NCBI GenBank assembly: GCA_963702495.1
Contig: CAVPDA010000022.1
Location: forward strand, 62,001 to 126,000
From: CAVPDA01 sp963702495
Lineage (GTDB): Bacteria > Pseudomonadota > Gammaproteobacteria > Burkholderiales > Rhodocyclaceae
Length of the DNA stretch: 64,000 nt
Direction of reading: 5' to 3'
Position numbers and translations under genes: made by a program. Numbering within the stretch: position 1 is the first letter of the stretch; each line of letters starts with the position of its first letter. The notes under the pieces were generated by a model, which saw only the letters and a program-made list of their open reading frames with translations, was not told where the DNA came from and did no database searches. This document shows positions 18,785 to 30,506 of this stretch, one piece after another.

Positions 18785-19393
18785 ATGAAGCTGTACTACT
18801 TTCCCGGTGCATGCTCGCTCGCCGCCCACGTCGTCCTGCGCGAGGCGGGCTATACGTTCGACCTCGATGCGGTGGATTTCGGCACGAAGAAGACCGCGGG
18901 CGGCGAGGACTTCCAGAAAGTGAATCCCAAGGGCTACGTGCCGGCGCTGCGGCTCGACGACGGACAGGTGCTGACGGAAGTCGGCACGCTGATCCAGTAT
19001 CTTGCCGACCAGAAGCCGGAGGCGGGGCTCGCGCCGAAGCTCGGCACCATGGAGCGCTACCGCCTGATGGAATGGATCAATTTCACGTCGTCCGAGGTGC
19101 ACAAGCAGTACGGTCCGCTGTGGAACGAGAAGTCGTCGGAAGAAGCGAAGCAGGCGGCGCGGGATCTCCTCGGAAGCCGTTTCGATTACCTGAGCGAGAT
19201 CCTCGGCGCCAAGCCGTATCTCATGGGGGACCGGTACACGGTGGCGGACACCTACCTGTTCACGGTGCTCAACTGGTGCAACTTCCTCAACATCGATCTC
19301 GGCCAATGGCCTGTCCTCAAGGACTACGTCGCCCGCATCGCAGCGCGCCCGGCCGCGCAGGCCGCTATGAAGGCAGAAGGGCTGACGCAGTAG
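18785..19393 (+). CDS. gstA: Beta-class glutathione S-transferase
   Basis: A 202-residue GST. The N-terminal thioredoxin-fold domain starts MKLYYFPGACSLAAH, with the beta-class cysteine at position 10; NPKGYVPAL and LTEVGTLIQYLAD form the glutathione site (cis-Pro and the Glu/Val-rich turn). The C-terminal all-helical domain includes LMGDRYTVADTYLF with the N-capping/hydrophobic-staple motif. It conjugates or reduces electrophiles with glutathione in the cytoplasm. The start has an ACAGGAG site seven bases upstream. It stands 26 bases before the TGS-GTPase gene. Confidence 0.9.
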   Translation: MKLYYFPGACSLAAHVVLREAGYTFDLDAVDFGTKKTAGGEDFQKVNPKGYVPALRLDDGQVLTEVGTLIQYLADQKPEAGLAPKLGTMERYRLMEWINFTSSEVHKQYGPLWNEKSSEEAKQAARDLLGSRFDYLSEILGAKPYLMGDRYTVADTYLFTVLNWCNFLNIDLGQWPVLKDYVARIAARPAAQAAMKAEGLTQ

Positions 19394-19418
19394 CCGCCGC
19401 CCTGCGCCCGAGGCCGTC

Positions 19419-20441
19419 GTGCCGACCAACGTTTCGCCCGAATACAAGGCCGCCGAGGCGGCCTTCCGCAAGGCGCGCGAGCCGCGCGAGCGCCTGGACT
19501 GGCTGCGCGAGATGCTGCGCACCATCCCCAAGCACAAGGGGACCGACCACCTGCAGGGCGACATCAAGCGCCGCATCAAGGAACTGAGCGAGGAACTCGA
19601 AGGGCCGCGGAAGGGCGGCGCGCACGGCGCTCCGTCGCAGGTGATCCGGCCGGAAGGAGCGGCGCAGATCGCATTGATCGGCCCGCCCAACTCCGGCAAG
19701 TCGGCACTGCACGCCCGGCTCACCGGCTCCGACGCCCACGTCGGCCCCTATCCGTTCACCACCCAGCATGCCGAGCCGGGGATGATGCCCCACGAGGACA
19801 TCCACTTCCAACTCGTGGACCTGCCCGCCGTATCGCCGCAGCATCCGGTGCCCTGGCTGGCGAGCGCGCTGCAGATGGCGGACGCGTGCCTGCTGGTGAC
19901 CGACCTCGGTGATCCGGCCTGCATCGAGCAAGTGCAGGCGGCGCACGCCATCCTGCGCGACAAGCGGGTGACGCTGAGCGAACGCTGGCCGTCCGCCGCT
20001 ACCGGTGAAAGTGCGGCGACGGACGAGGACGATCCCTTCGCCATCCGCCTGCCGACGCTGGTCCTCGCCAACAAGGCCGACCTGATCGCCGACGTCGGCG
20101 TCGAGATCAACGCTTTCCTCGATCTGGCCGGGCTGAGCTATCCGTGGCTGGCCGTGTCGGCGCAGACCGGTTTGGGCCTGGGCGAACTGGGGCCTTGGCT
20201 GTTCCGCAACCTGGGCGTGATCCGCGTTTACACCAAGACGCCGGGCAAGCCGGCGGAGCAGCATCACCCGTTCACCCTGCGCCGCGGCCAGACGATCGAC
20301 GATGTCGCCCGCCTGGTGCACAAGGACATCGCCCGCGACCTCAAGTACGCGCGCGTGTGGGCTCCCCACGCCGTCGGCGGACTGCACGTCGGCCGCGACC
20401 ATCCGGTTGCGGATGGGGAGATCGTCGAACTGCACGTGTAG
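19419..20441 (+). CDS. Obg/DRG-like GTPase with TGS domain
   Basis: A 340-residue GTPase. An N-terminal helical region (DHLQGDIKRRIKELSEELEG) is followed by the G domain: P-loop GPPNSGKS (88-95), PYPFTTQ (switch I), DLPAV (switch II), and the base-recognition motif NKAD. The C terminus is a TGS domain (IRVYTKTPGK, later PFTLRRGQTIDDVA). This matches the DRG-like subgroup of Obg GTPases, which bind ribosomes or tRNA. Start GTG 19419. It is probably co-transcribed with gstA. Confidence 0.85.
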   Translation: MPTNVSPEYKAAEAAFRKAREPRERLDWLREMLRTIPKHKGTDHLQGDIKRRIKELSEELEGPRKGGAHGAPSQVIRPEGAAQIALIGPPNSGKSALHARLTGSDAHVGPYPFTTQHAEPGMMPHEDIHFQLVDLPAVSPQHPVPWLASALQMADACLLVTDLGDPACIEQVQAAHAILRDKRVTLSERWPSAATGESAATDEDDPFAIRLPTLVLANKADLIADVGVEINAFLDLAGLSYPWLAVSAQTGLGLGELGPWLFRNLGVIRVYTKTPGKPAEQHHPFTLRRGQTIDDVARLVHKDIARDLKYARVWAPHAVGGLHVGRDHPVADGEIVELHV

Positions 20442-20576
20442 GCGGCGGCGCGTTTCGTCGGCCGCGCTGCGGGCCATGCACTGCGCGCGTGCGGCCCGGC
20501 TGTCGTGCGCGCAGCGATGGTGCGGAGCACCCCTCTGGATGCAGGTGCGGCGATGCTCCGCTTGGCACAGGAAAGG

Positions 20577-20627
20577 TAGGGCGGGCCGTGCCCGCCGATC
20601 GTGAGATGGCGGGCACGGCCCGCCCTA
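20577..20627. repeat. REP-like perfect 20-bp inverted repeat
   Basis: TAGGGCGGGCCGTGCCCGCC (20577-20596) and its exact reverse complement (20608-20627) are separated by 11 bases. Such GC-rich palindromes are typical of REP elements in proteobacteria and can stabilise mRNA or terminate transcription. It occupies the 291-base gap between the TGS-GTPase gene and glgP; the rest of that gap shows nothing I recognise. Confidence 0.75.
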
Positions 20628-20732
20628 CACGAGGCGCCGCGTGCTGCATCCGGCAGGCGCAACGGTGCGATTGTGCGGATGCTTGCACGGTTCTTGCAGG
20701 CGTCGAGCGCTCAGAGCCATCCAACCCGCACG

Positions 20733-23270
<2,538 letters not shown>

Positions 23271-23301
23271 TGCGGCGGTCGCCGCCCGCCGCCCGCCGGG
23301 C

Positions 23302-24048
23302 TCAGCTCGGCGCTGGGGCGCCTTCGGCCAGGCGGCTGCGGTAGAGGGCGGCGATCAGCGCCGACTGCGACACCATCCCGACGTAGCGCTGCGCCTCGTC
23401 TACCACCGGAATGTGGCCGCACATCTCGCGCCCGAAATGGGGGATGAGTTCGGCGATATGCATGTCGGTGCGCGCGATGACCGGTGGCGGCGACATCATC
23501 GCCGCCACCTTGTTCTCGCGCGCCATGTTGTGCAGCAGGAAGCGCGCCAGCTTCCGGCGCAGGTCGCTCGGGCCGCGCGCGCCGGCACGCTCGATGAAAT
23601 CGCCGATGCCCACCAATCCCTTCAGCCTGCCCTGGTCGTCCACCGCCGCGCCGCCGATCACCGCATGCAGTGCCACCGCGCCGCCCGGGGGATGGACGCA
23701 GCGCAGCCAGAGCATGCCGAGGATGCTCAGGCTGACCGCCAGCGCCGATGCCAGGGCCAAGTCGGGAACGAAGCGGGCGCAGGTGACGCCGACCAGCGCC
23801 GATACCAGGTAGCCGCCCAGGACCGGCCACGGCTGCGACAACGGTCCGCTGGGCAGCGCGAAGAGCAGCACCGAGGACGCGCCGATGGCCGCCACCAGCA
23901 GCGGCGCGTCGGCGGCGAGCAGGTGGCCGAACCAGGCGGTGAGAAACACCGCCGCCAGCGCCGCCACGCCCGAGCGCAGCTTCTCGCCGGTGGAGATGGT
24001 CATGGGCTCGGGCTTGAGCCGGGCCCACCAGGTTTTCCAGAAGCTCAC
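23302..24048 (-). CDS. HPP/CBS-domain membrane protein with internal deletion
   Basis: The first 120 residues are the HPP integral-membrane domain: TM helices around VAALAAVFLTAWFGHLL, APLLVAAIGASSVLLFALP, VLGGYLVSALVGV and ALAVSLSILGMLWLR, then the CVHPPGGAVALHAVIGG signature. In family members a further helix and a linker follow. Here GGAAV passes straight into the second half of a CBS motif (DDQGRLKGLVGIGDF), then a complete CBS unit (MSPPPVIARTD to GMVSQSALIAALY). About 60-100 residues are missing in frame, leaving 248 residues. Nitrite or nitrate transport is proposed for HPP proteins; whether this version works is doubtful. Confidence 0.75.
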   Translation of the reverse strand: MSFWKTWWARLKPEPMTISTGEKLRSGVAALAAVFLTAWFGHLLAADAPLLVAAIGASSVLLFALPSGPLSQPWPVLGGYLVSALVGVTCARFVPDLALASALAVSLSILGMLWLRCVHPPGGAVALHAVIGGAAVDDQGRLKGLVGIGDFIERAGARGPSDLRRKLARFLLHNMARENKVAAMMSPPPVIARTDMHIAELIPHFGREMCGHIPVVDEAQRYVGMVSQSALIAALYRSRLAEGAPAPS

Positions 24049-24202
24049 GATTGATTATTGCGGGCGCCGCGACAGCGCTTGCCTTTACTGCTTGCCCAAG
24101 CGTGCTGCGAGGATACGTGACTTGCCGACGATGCACCAGATACGTGCGCCAGCCGGTCGGCCCCGGCGTTGGGCGCAAAGGGGGCGAACCCTTCCTCCTT
24201 CT

Positions 24203-24730
24203 TCAGGCGAAAAGGTCTACAACGGGCGGGCGCTGCGCACCGCCCGCGACCGAAAGGTAGAAGCGCGCCACCGCCCCGCCGATCGCGTCGGCGGAATCGA
24301 TGGTGTCGAGTGCGATCTCGTCCGGGGTCACGACCGGCGCGGGCGCCGCCGCTTTCACCGGAAGGGGATCGGCCGCGAACATCGCCTGCGCTGCGGCGAT
24401 GTCCTGATCGAGCATGCCGACGGACGACGTGTCGATGGTCGCCTCGGCGGCGATGGCATAGAAGCGCCCGTCGGGCCCGCGTTCGTAAGTGTGGCTCGGC
24501 AGCGTGCGCAGCAGCGTGCCGCCGAGCAAGACATAGGCGCGTTCCTGGACCCGCAGTTCCCGGTCGCGGCTGCGCATCTGCTGCAGGATGCGCTCCTCGT
24601 CGGCCGACAGTTCGCGCTCGCCGATCCGTGCCCTGGGCTCCGCCACCGGCGCCAAGGCGCCGACGGCACGTGGCGCGGGGCTCCGTGCGGGCGGGATGTA
24701 GGTCAAGCTGGATACGGAAGGAACAAGCAT
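24203..24730 (-). CDS. SprA-related family protein lacking the HExxH histidines
   Basis: A 175-residue protein resembling the putative metallopeptidases of the SprA-related family (PF12118): LSADEERILQQMRSRDRELR, then a motif, then LPSHTYERGPDGRFYAIAAE and TIDTS. In family members the segment after RDREVR reads AHExAH, the zinc motif. Here it reads VQERAY, so both histidines are replaced and catalysis is unlikely. The N terminus is proline-rich. I chose ATG 24730; GTG 24763 is an upstream alternative. It is divergent from the two-partner secretion genes. The 302 bases between them (24731-25032) contain only weak inverted repeats. Confidence 0.65.
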   Translation of the reverse strand: MLVPSVSSLTYIPPARSPAPRAVGALAPVAEPRARIGERELSADEERILQQMRSRDRELRVQERAYVLLGGTLLRTLPSHTYERGPDGRFYAIAAEATIDTSSVGMLDQDIAAAQAMFAADPLPVKAAAPAPVVTPDEIALDTIDSADAIGGAVARFYLSVAGGAQRPPVVDLFA

Positions 24731-25032
24731 CTGGGACGGCGGTGAAGCAGGTGCGCCGGGCACTCATCGCGCGCAGGACCACGCTGACGACAGCATATTC
24801 CCAGACGCGCGGCGCCGCAAGATGCACCCGGTCCCGCTTCGGGCGGCCGCGCTGTTCAAGGGTATCGGTGCCTGCCCGATATATGCCCCTGGAGAGTCAA
24901 CTCCCGGACACTCGTCTTGCCGGCATGTCCGTGGGGGGAATCGAATGGGCGCTGCCGGTAGTTCCGCATCGATTGAAACGCCGGGCGCGTGCCGGGACGC
25001 CGCGCGGCATATCTGAGGACCGTCGCAGCGTG

Positions 25033-27339
25033 ATGAAGCGCCATGGCAGATGCACGCACCGAAGCCGCGCCGACCGGCGCGAGCGCGAACGTCCCCGCTT
25101 GCTGATACTGGCGCTGGCGTCGGCTGCGAGCTGGCAGGCGCTGGGAGCGGGACTCGTTCCCGACGGCGCCACGGCCACCACCGTCTCGTCCACGCCCACA
25201 GGCAAGGCGGTGATTGCCATCGCGCTGCCGGTCGCGGGCGTGTCTCACAACACCTATTCCAGTTTCGATGTCGGCCGCGCAGGGGCCGATCTCCAGAATT
25301 CGGGCGTCAACGCGCGCTATATCGTCAACGAGGTCACCAGCACCCGCCCGAGCCTGATCGAGGGCCCCATTGCGGTGGTCGGTCCGCGGGCCAGCGTGAT
25401 CCTGGCCAATCCGCACGGCATCACGCTGAACGGTGCGTCGTTCGTCAATACCGGCAACGTGGCGATCACAACCGGCCGCCTCCGCTTCCATGATCTCAAT
25501 CCCGCGCCCGGCATCGTCCAGCGCAACATCGTGCTGACCACGGACCAGGGGGTGCTCGAGATCGGCCCGGAAGGGCTTGCCGGCGCGTTCGCGAACCTCG
25601 AATTGATCGCCAAGCGGCTCAAGGTCGGCGGACCGGTCACCAACACCTTCACCTCGGCCGATGCCCGAGTGCGGGCGGTGCTCGGCGACAGCCGGGCGGA
25701 AGTGGATACCTCGGTATCGCCCGCGGACAACCTGACCCCCTGGATCGGCTACTCCGCGCCGGCCACCGCCAACGTCGGGGCGATGCTGCTGGATATCACT
25801 CCCCTGGGCAGCCTCACCTCCGGCCGCATCGAGATCGCCGTCACCGACCGGGGGGCTGGCGTGTCCCATGGCGGAAGTCTGTTCGCCAACGTCGGCGATT
25901 TCAGCCTGTCGGCGGATGGGGAGTTGCGGGTTCTGGGGGGCTCCATACGGTCGTCCGGCAAGCTCATCGCTTCCGTCTCGCGGGTGGAAAGTGACGCCGG
26001 TAGCTTCGCGTCCGGCCTGGGCATGGAACTGCGGGCGCCGGCCATCCGCCTGCACGGCGGAAGCATCGCCGCCGGCAGCGCGGCGGCGATTGGCGACATC
26101 ATCCTCGGTCAGCCCGGCGTGAGCGCGAGCGGCGCGACCCAGATCGACGGCGTCGCCATGGCGGCGAGCGGCAGCATCGGCGTGTTCTCGTCGCGGCAGG
26201 ACGTGTCCGTACGCGGGGCGTCGATCGCGGCCGGGCAGAACGTGCTGATACAGGCGGCAGGTTTCCTGCAGCGCAACGACGCAGCGGCGGCCTCCCGCAT
26301 CGTGGCTGCGTCGGGCGGCGTGCTGGTCGAAGCGTCGGGCGACCTGCGCAACAGCGGCAGCCTGATCCAAGGCACCAAGCGCATCGACGGCGACAGCGCG
26401 TCGGCCGGAGCGGTTACCCTGGTTGCCGGCGGATCGTTCATCAATGACACGCCTGCGGGAGGGCCGCTCGCGGTCGTATTCGGGCGCGATGACGACGTCG
26501 CCATCCACGGGCGTGCCGGTGTCCTCAATCGCAGCGGTCGCATCCTCGCCAGTAGGGACGTCAGAATTGCGACGCCGGCGGGCTTCTACAACGGCGTCGA
26601 GCGAGTCGGAACAGTGAGCGACGGGGCGCGCCAGGAGGTGCGCAGCAGCCGCCGCAATTGGCTCGGCCTGTCCAAGCGCACTCAGGGATTCACGATCGAC
26701 TACGGTCGCCTCGCCAGCCCGGGCGAGCAGGCGGTCGTCGCTGCCGGCGGCGGCGTGCACATCGCCGCCGGCAGCATAGTCAATCACGGTGGCGAAATCG
26801 ACGCCAACGGCGGCGATATCCGGATGGCGGCGCAGGGTGCAATCGCAAACGAGGGGTTGGTGACCGGGCAGGTGCGCTTCGAGCGTACCTGCCGCCTGTT
26901 GTTCTGCCGGACGACGGCCGATTCGAATACGAGCGCCGTCGGCGGCCTGCTCAGCGCGAGCGGCGACATCGACTTGCGCGCCGGCAGCGAGATTCTCAAT
27001 GTCGGAGGGCGAATGCTGGCGCTGCGGAACATCGAGCTGGCGGCGCCGCGGGTCGTCGCCCGCGGCGTCACCGTCTATGCCAGCCTGGCCCGTGCCCAGG
27101 GCATGAAGGCGTGGTTCGGCGATACCTGGGCGCAGATCTATGCCGCCGATCAGGGCGGCGCGCTCACGGCAAATCTGGGCCGGTTGCGCATCGACGGCAC
27201 GCTATTCGACGAAGGGGGAGTAGTGAGCGCGGCGGGCGGGGTCGAAGCCAGCGGTGGCGTGATCACCGTGCGCGCGCCGCGGCGCGAAGCGGTGCGGATC
27301 GAGGATCACCTCGGACTCACCTCCTGGCTCTGGAAGTAG
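25033..27339 (+). CDS. Two-partner secretion exoprotein (filamentous-hemagglutinin-like TpsA)
   Basis: A 768-residue secreted protein. A long basic N-region and hydrophobic stretch (LLILALASAASWQALG) form the signal peptide. The TPS secretion domain follows: GVSHNTYSSFDVGRAG, NSGVNARYIVNEV, then VILANPHGITLNGASFVNTG, where NPHGI stands for the usual NPNGI. The remainder is a beta-helix of imperfect repeats rich in Gly/Ala/Ser (for example SGSIGVFSSRQDVSVRGASI). A Cys pair (TCRLLFC) lies near residues 620-625. It is short for a hemagglutinin. ATG 25033 is followed immediately by the signal sequence. The transporter gene starts eight bases after its stop. Confidence 0.85.
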   Translation: MKRHGRCTHRSRADRRERERPRLLILALASAASWQALGAGLVPDGATATTVSSTPTGKAVIAIALPVAGVSHNTYSSFDVGRAGADLQNSGVNARYIVNEVTSTRPSLIEGPIAVVGPRASVILANPHGITLNGASFVNTGNVAITTGRLRFHDLNPAPGIVQRNIVLTTDQGVLEIGPEGLAGAFANLELIAKRLKVGGPVTNTFTSADARVRAVLGDSRAEVDTSVSPADNLTPWIGYSAPATANVGAMLLDITPLGSLTSGRIEIAVTDRGAGVSHGGSLFANVGDFSLSADGELRVLGGSIRSSGKLIASVSRVESDAGSFASGLGMELRAPAIRLHGGSIAAGSAAAIGDIILGQPGVSASGATQIDGVAMAASGSIGVFSSRQDVSVRGASIAAGQNVLIQAAGFLQRNDAAAASRIVAASGGVLVEASGDLRNSGSLIQGTKRIDGDSASAGAVTLVAGGSFINDTPAGGPLAVVFGRDDDVAIHGRAGVLNRSGRILASRDVRIATPAGFYNGVERVGTVSDGARQEVRSSRRNWLGLSKRTQGFTIDYGRLASPGEQAVVAAGGGVHIAAGSIVNHGGEIDANGGDIRMAAQGAIANEGLVTGQVRFERTCRLLFCRTTADSNTSAVGGLLSASGDIDLRAGSEILNVGGRMLALRNIELAAPRVVARGVTVYASLARAQGMKAWFGDTWAQIYAADQGGALTANLGRLRIDGTLFDEGGVVSAAGGVEASGGVITVRAPRREAVRIEDHLGLTSWLWK

Positions 27340-27347
27340 GGTCCGCC

Positions 27348-29048
27348 ATGTGCCTGAAGCGGGTTGTCGGCGGCGTGGCGCTGGTTCTGGCGTGCGCCGG
27401 GATTCCGACCGCTACGGCGCAGGTGCCGGGGATACCGTTTCAGCAGGATCCCGCCGACCGGCTGCTGCGCGAGCAGGCGGAGCGTGAACGCCAGGAGCGG
27501 CTGCAGCGGGAGCCGCCGGAGATCGCGGTTGCGGCGGAGAGTGCCCCGGATGCGGCGCTGGCGCCGGAGTCGATCGCCGATCCGGAGCCGACGTTTCTCG
27601 TCGAGCGCATCGTGCTGACGGGCAACACCGTGCTGCCCGAAGCGCAGGCGCAACGGATCACGCTGCCCTTCGCCGGCAAGCGGCTCGGTGTAAACCGCAT
27701 CAATCTCCTGCTGCGCCGGCTGACCCAGGCGTTCATCGAGAGCGGATTCGTCACCACCCGCGCCTATGTCGGCAACCAGAACCTGGCGTCCGGCATACTC
27801 GAGATCACCGTCATTCCGGGCAGGATCGAGAAGTACCGGTACAACGGCGCCGACGTTGCCGCCGGCGAGCCGCATGCCGCCGGCGTGGGGGCGGCTTTTC
27901 CGACGAATCCCGGCCAGGTGTTGAAACTCGCCGACCTGGAACAGGGCGTGGGCCAGATCAATCGCCTGCGGCGCAATCAGGCCGAGTTGCAGATCCTGCC
28001 CGGCCAGAGTCCCGGCGGCTCGGTGGTTGCCATCGACAACCGGGAGGGCGACCGGTTCTTCTACACGTTCGGCGTCAACAATTTCGGCACCGCCACGAGC
28101 GGACAGACCCGCTACCGGGCCGCGATCGAAGCCGGCAACCTGACCGGATGGCAGGAGGCGCTGAGCCTCACCTATCTCGGCAGCCTGGACAGCAACGCAC
28201 TGCTGTTCGCGGCTTCCGTTCCCGCCGGCTACAACACCTGGTCGTACAGCTACTCCTATTCCGAGTTCCAGAACCTGATCGGCGACACCGCCCTCCTGTT
28301 CGGGAACACCAGTGCGCACATCCTCGCCTGGAACCGCGTGCTGGGCCTCTCGCAGCGGGGCAAGTCCAGCGTCAACCTCAGCCTCGGCCTGCGCGACGCC
28401 CGGCGCCAGGTGAACGAGATCCAGCTCGAACCGCAGCAGCTTGCCGTCCTGCGCGCCGGATACGGCCGCCTGCAGCGCTTTGCCATCGGCAACGTTCCCG
28501 GCCATTGGCTGATCGATCTTGGGTACTCCCGGGGATTGAACGCGCTCGGTGCGACGGTGGATGCGGCCGGCCTTCCGCGCGAGGGTGCCCACGCCCAGTT
28601 CGACAAAGTCGATCTCAGCGCCACCCTCGTGGCGCAGGTCCACGCGGCCTGGACCTATCGCGCGGCGTTCGCCGGACAGTGGGCGCGCGAGGCCCTGTTC
28701 AGTTCGGAGCAGATCTTCATCGGTGGCGCCGGCACTGTCCGCGGCTATGCCGAGGGCGTGCTGGCGGGCGAGCGCGGCGGCTTCCTGCGCAACGAAATGG
28801 TCTATGCGGCGGCGCCCCGGCTGCTGGCCGGGCGCCTGTGGGCCGAACCGTTCGCCTTCCTCGATGGCGGGCTAGTGCAGCTTGTCGGCGCGGGGAAGTG
28901 GCAGCACCTGGTCGGTGCCGGGATCGGGGTGCGGGCGGCGGTCGGCGGCATTGCAGCCGAAGTGATGTTCGCCCAACCCCTGCGCTATCCGAGCACTCTT
29001 ACCGACGCCGGGTTCCGCATCCATGCCAGCCTGAACGCGACGTTCTAG
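27348..29048 (+). CDS. Two-partner secretion outer-membrane transporter (ShlB/FhaC-like TpsB)
   Basis: A 566-residue outer-membrane protein that would export the TpsA encoded just upstream. Signal peptide MCLKRVVGGVALVLACAG..., cleavage near TATA-Q; then a charged helix region, POTRA domain 1 (FLVERIVLTGNTVLPEAQ) and POTRA 2 (PGQVLKLADLEQGVGQINRL), and a 16-strand beta-barrel ending in aromatic-terminated strands (LNATF). The conserved VRGY motif of the L6 loop occurs in GGAGTVRGYAEG. All expected parts are present. Together with TpsA it forms a two-gene operon, convergent with the MFS gene seven bases beyond its stop. Confidence 0.9.
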   Translation: MCLKRVVGGVALVLACAGIPTATAQVPGIPFQQDPADRLLREQAERERQERLQREPPEIAVAAESAPDAALAPESIADPEPTFLVERIVLTGNTVLPEAQAQRITLPFAGKRLGVNRINLLLRRLTQAFIESGFVTTRAYVGNQNLASGILEITVIPGRIEKYRYNGADVAAGEPHAAGVGAAFPTNPGQVLKLADLEQGVGQINRLRRNQAELQILPGQSPGGSVVAIDNREGDRFFYTFGVNNFGTATSGQTRYRAAIEAGNLTGWQEALSLTYLGSLDSNALLFAASVPAGYNTWSYSYSYSEFQNLIGDTALLFGNTSAHILAWNRVLGLSQRGKSSVNLSLGLRDARRQVNEIQLEPQQLAVLRAGYGRLQRFAIGNVPGHWLIDLGYSRGLNALGATVDAAGLPREGAHAQFDKVDLSATLVAQVHAAWTYRAAFAGQWAREALFSSEQIFIGGAGTVRGYAEGVLAGERGGFLRNEMVYAAAPRLLAGRLWAEPFAFLDGGLVQLVGAGKWQHLVGAGIGVRAAVGGIAAEVMFAQPLRYPSTLTDAGFRIHASLNATF

Positions 29049-29055
29049 CCGTGCT

Positions 29056-30381
29056 CTATCGGGCCCGATCCTCCCGCTCTGCCCGCAGCGCGGAGCGCCG
29101 ACCCCGTGCGATCTTCACCGGCATCACCAGCACGAGTGCGATCAGGAAATAGCTTCCGGTCACCAGCATGGCGCTGCGGTGGTCGCCTCCCCCCAGCCAG
29201 CTTGCCAGGCCGTAGGTGAGGGGGCCGATGATGGCCGCCAGATTCACCACCAGTCCCCACAGGCCGAAGAACTCCGCCAGCCGCGATGGCGGAGACAACA
29301 GGCCCACGATCGCCCGCCCGGCCGATTGGGATGCGCCCATGCAGACGCCGGCGATGTTGGCGGCCAGCCAGAAGGTTTCCCGGGTCTCGGCGCGCCAAGC
29401 CAGCAGCACCATGACGATCCAGCCGAGCATGGTGAGCACGATGGCGGGAATATGGCCGATACGGTCCTGCAGGTAGCCGAAGGCGAAGGCGCCGACCGAG
29501 GCCGTGACGTTCACCACCAGGATCAGCAGCAGCGTTTCCTTGGTCTCGAAGTGCATCGCCTCCTGCGCGTAGATCGCCGCCAGCGTGATCACCGCATAGA
29601 TGCCGGCCGAATAGAAGACGTTGCATGCGAAGAACAGCGACAGGTCGCGGAAGCGCCGCGCGTGGTCGGCGGTTTCCCGCAGGCGTCGCCAGGCGGTGGC
29701 GACGACGCGGGCCGGGTCGCCGCCCTGCGGTACGGCGCGCTCGCGCAGGAAGGCGAAGGTGGGGATGACCGAAACGGCGAACAGCGCCGCGGTGATCAGC
29801 ATCGTCACCGGTACGAACTGCGCCGCCGTGTCTCCCCGCGCCTGGGCAAAATCGATGTAGGCGAGGCACAAGCCCAGGGCCAGCAATCCGCCGAGATAAC
29901 CCAGGCTCCAGCCCCAGCCCGATACCCGGCCCATGGCGCGGGACTGGGCCAATTCGGGCAGGAAGGCGGCGATCAGATTCTGCCCGGTGGCGAAGAACCA
30001 GTTGGAGGCGATGACGAGAATCACGGCCAGCCACAGCGCCCCCGGCTGGGCGAACCAGAGTCCGGCGGTGGTCGCCACGCAGCCGAGCGTGGTGAGGACC
30101 AGCAGGCGCTTCTTCCAGGCGTAGGCGTCGGCGATGGCGCCGATCACCGGCGCCGTGACGACGATCAGCCCGTAGGAAGCGGAAAGCGTCGCGGTCCACG
30201 CCAGTGTCGCCCAGGGCGCCCCGCCTGCCACCGCCGCCACGAAATAGGCGTTGAACACGGCGGTGATCACCACCGTCGTGTAACCCGAGTTGGCGAAATC
30301 GTACATCGCCCACGCCCAGACCTCGATCCGGCGGACATCGCGGGCGAGGGAGGCGTTGGCGGGAAGGGTGCCGGAAGTCAT
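29056..30381 (-). CDS. MFS permease of the UMF1/Atg22-like family
   Basis: A 441-residue inner-membrane protein with about 12 predicted helices. The family hallmark is near the N terminus: WAWAMYDFANSGYTTVVITA, with loops GAIADAYAWKKR and the second-half equivalent GYLQDRIGHI. The cytoplasmic loop after helix 6 is basic (RERAVPQGGD). Eukaryotic Atg22 exports amino acids from vacuoles; for bacterial members the substrate is unknown. ATG 30381 was chosen because the TM1 region begins soon after. It lies downstream of the ATPase operon on the same strand, separated by 125 bases. Confidence 0.85.
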   Translation of the reverse strand: MTSGTLPANASLARDVRRIEVWAWAMYDFANSGYTTVVITAVFNAYFVAAVAGGAPWATLAWTATLSASYGLIVVTAPVIGAIADAYAWKKRLLVLTTLGCVATTAGLWFAQPGALWLAVILVIASNWFFATGQNLIAAFLPELAQSRAMGRVSGWGWSLGYLGGLLALGLCLAYIDFAQARGDTAAQFVPVTMLITAALFAVSVIPTFAFLRERAVPQGGDPARVVATAWRRLRETADHARRFRDLSLFFACNVFYSAGIYAVITLAAIYAQEAMHFETKETLLLILVVNVTASVGAFAFGYLQDRIGHIPAIVLTMLGWIVMVLLAWRAETRETFWLAANIAGVCMGASQSAGRAIVGLLSPPSRLAEFFGLWGLVVNLAAIIGPLTYGLASWLGGGDHRSAMLVTGSYFLIALVLVMPVKIARGRRSALRAEREDRAR

Positions 30382-30506
30382 GGCTCGTCGGCGGAACAGG
30401 GCTGGCAGCCCTGGGCGGGCGGAATCGCCCGATTGTCCAGGATATTCGTCGCGGCAGGTAGGGTGCCGCAGCGGCGACGCGCAGACGGCCGGGCGCGGCC
30501 GCTGTC

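Noticed and set aside
16693..18786. A 697-codon minus-strand frame opposite DUF2868/DUF3482
   Set aside because: Spans two coupled genes on the other strand and reads like reverse-complement shadow sequence.
25033..27339. Contact-dependent growth inhibition (CDI) toxin system
   Set aside because: TpsA lacks a C-terminal toxin module after a VENN-type motif, and no immunity-sized gene follows; the next gene is the transporter.
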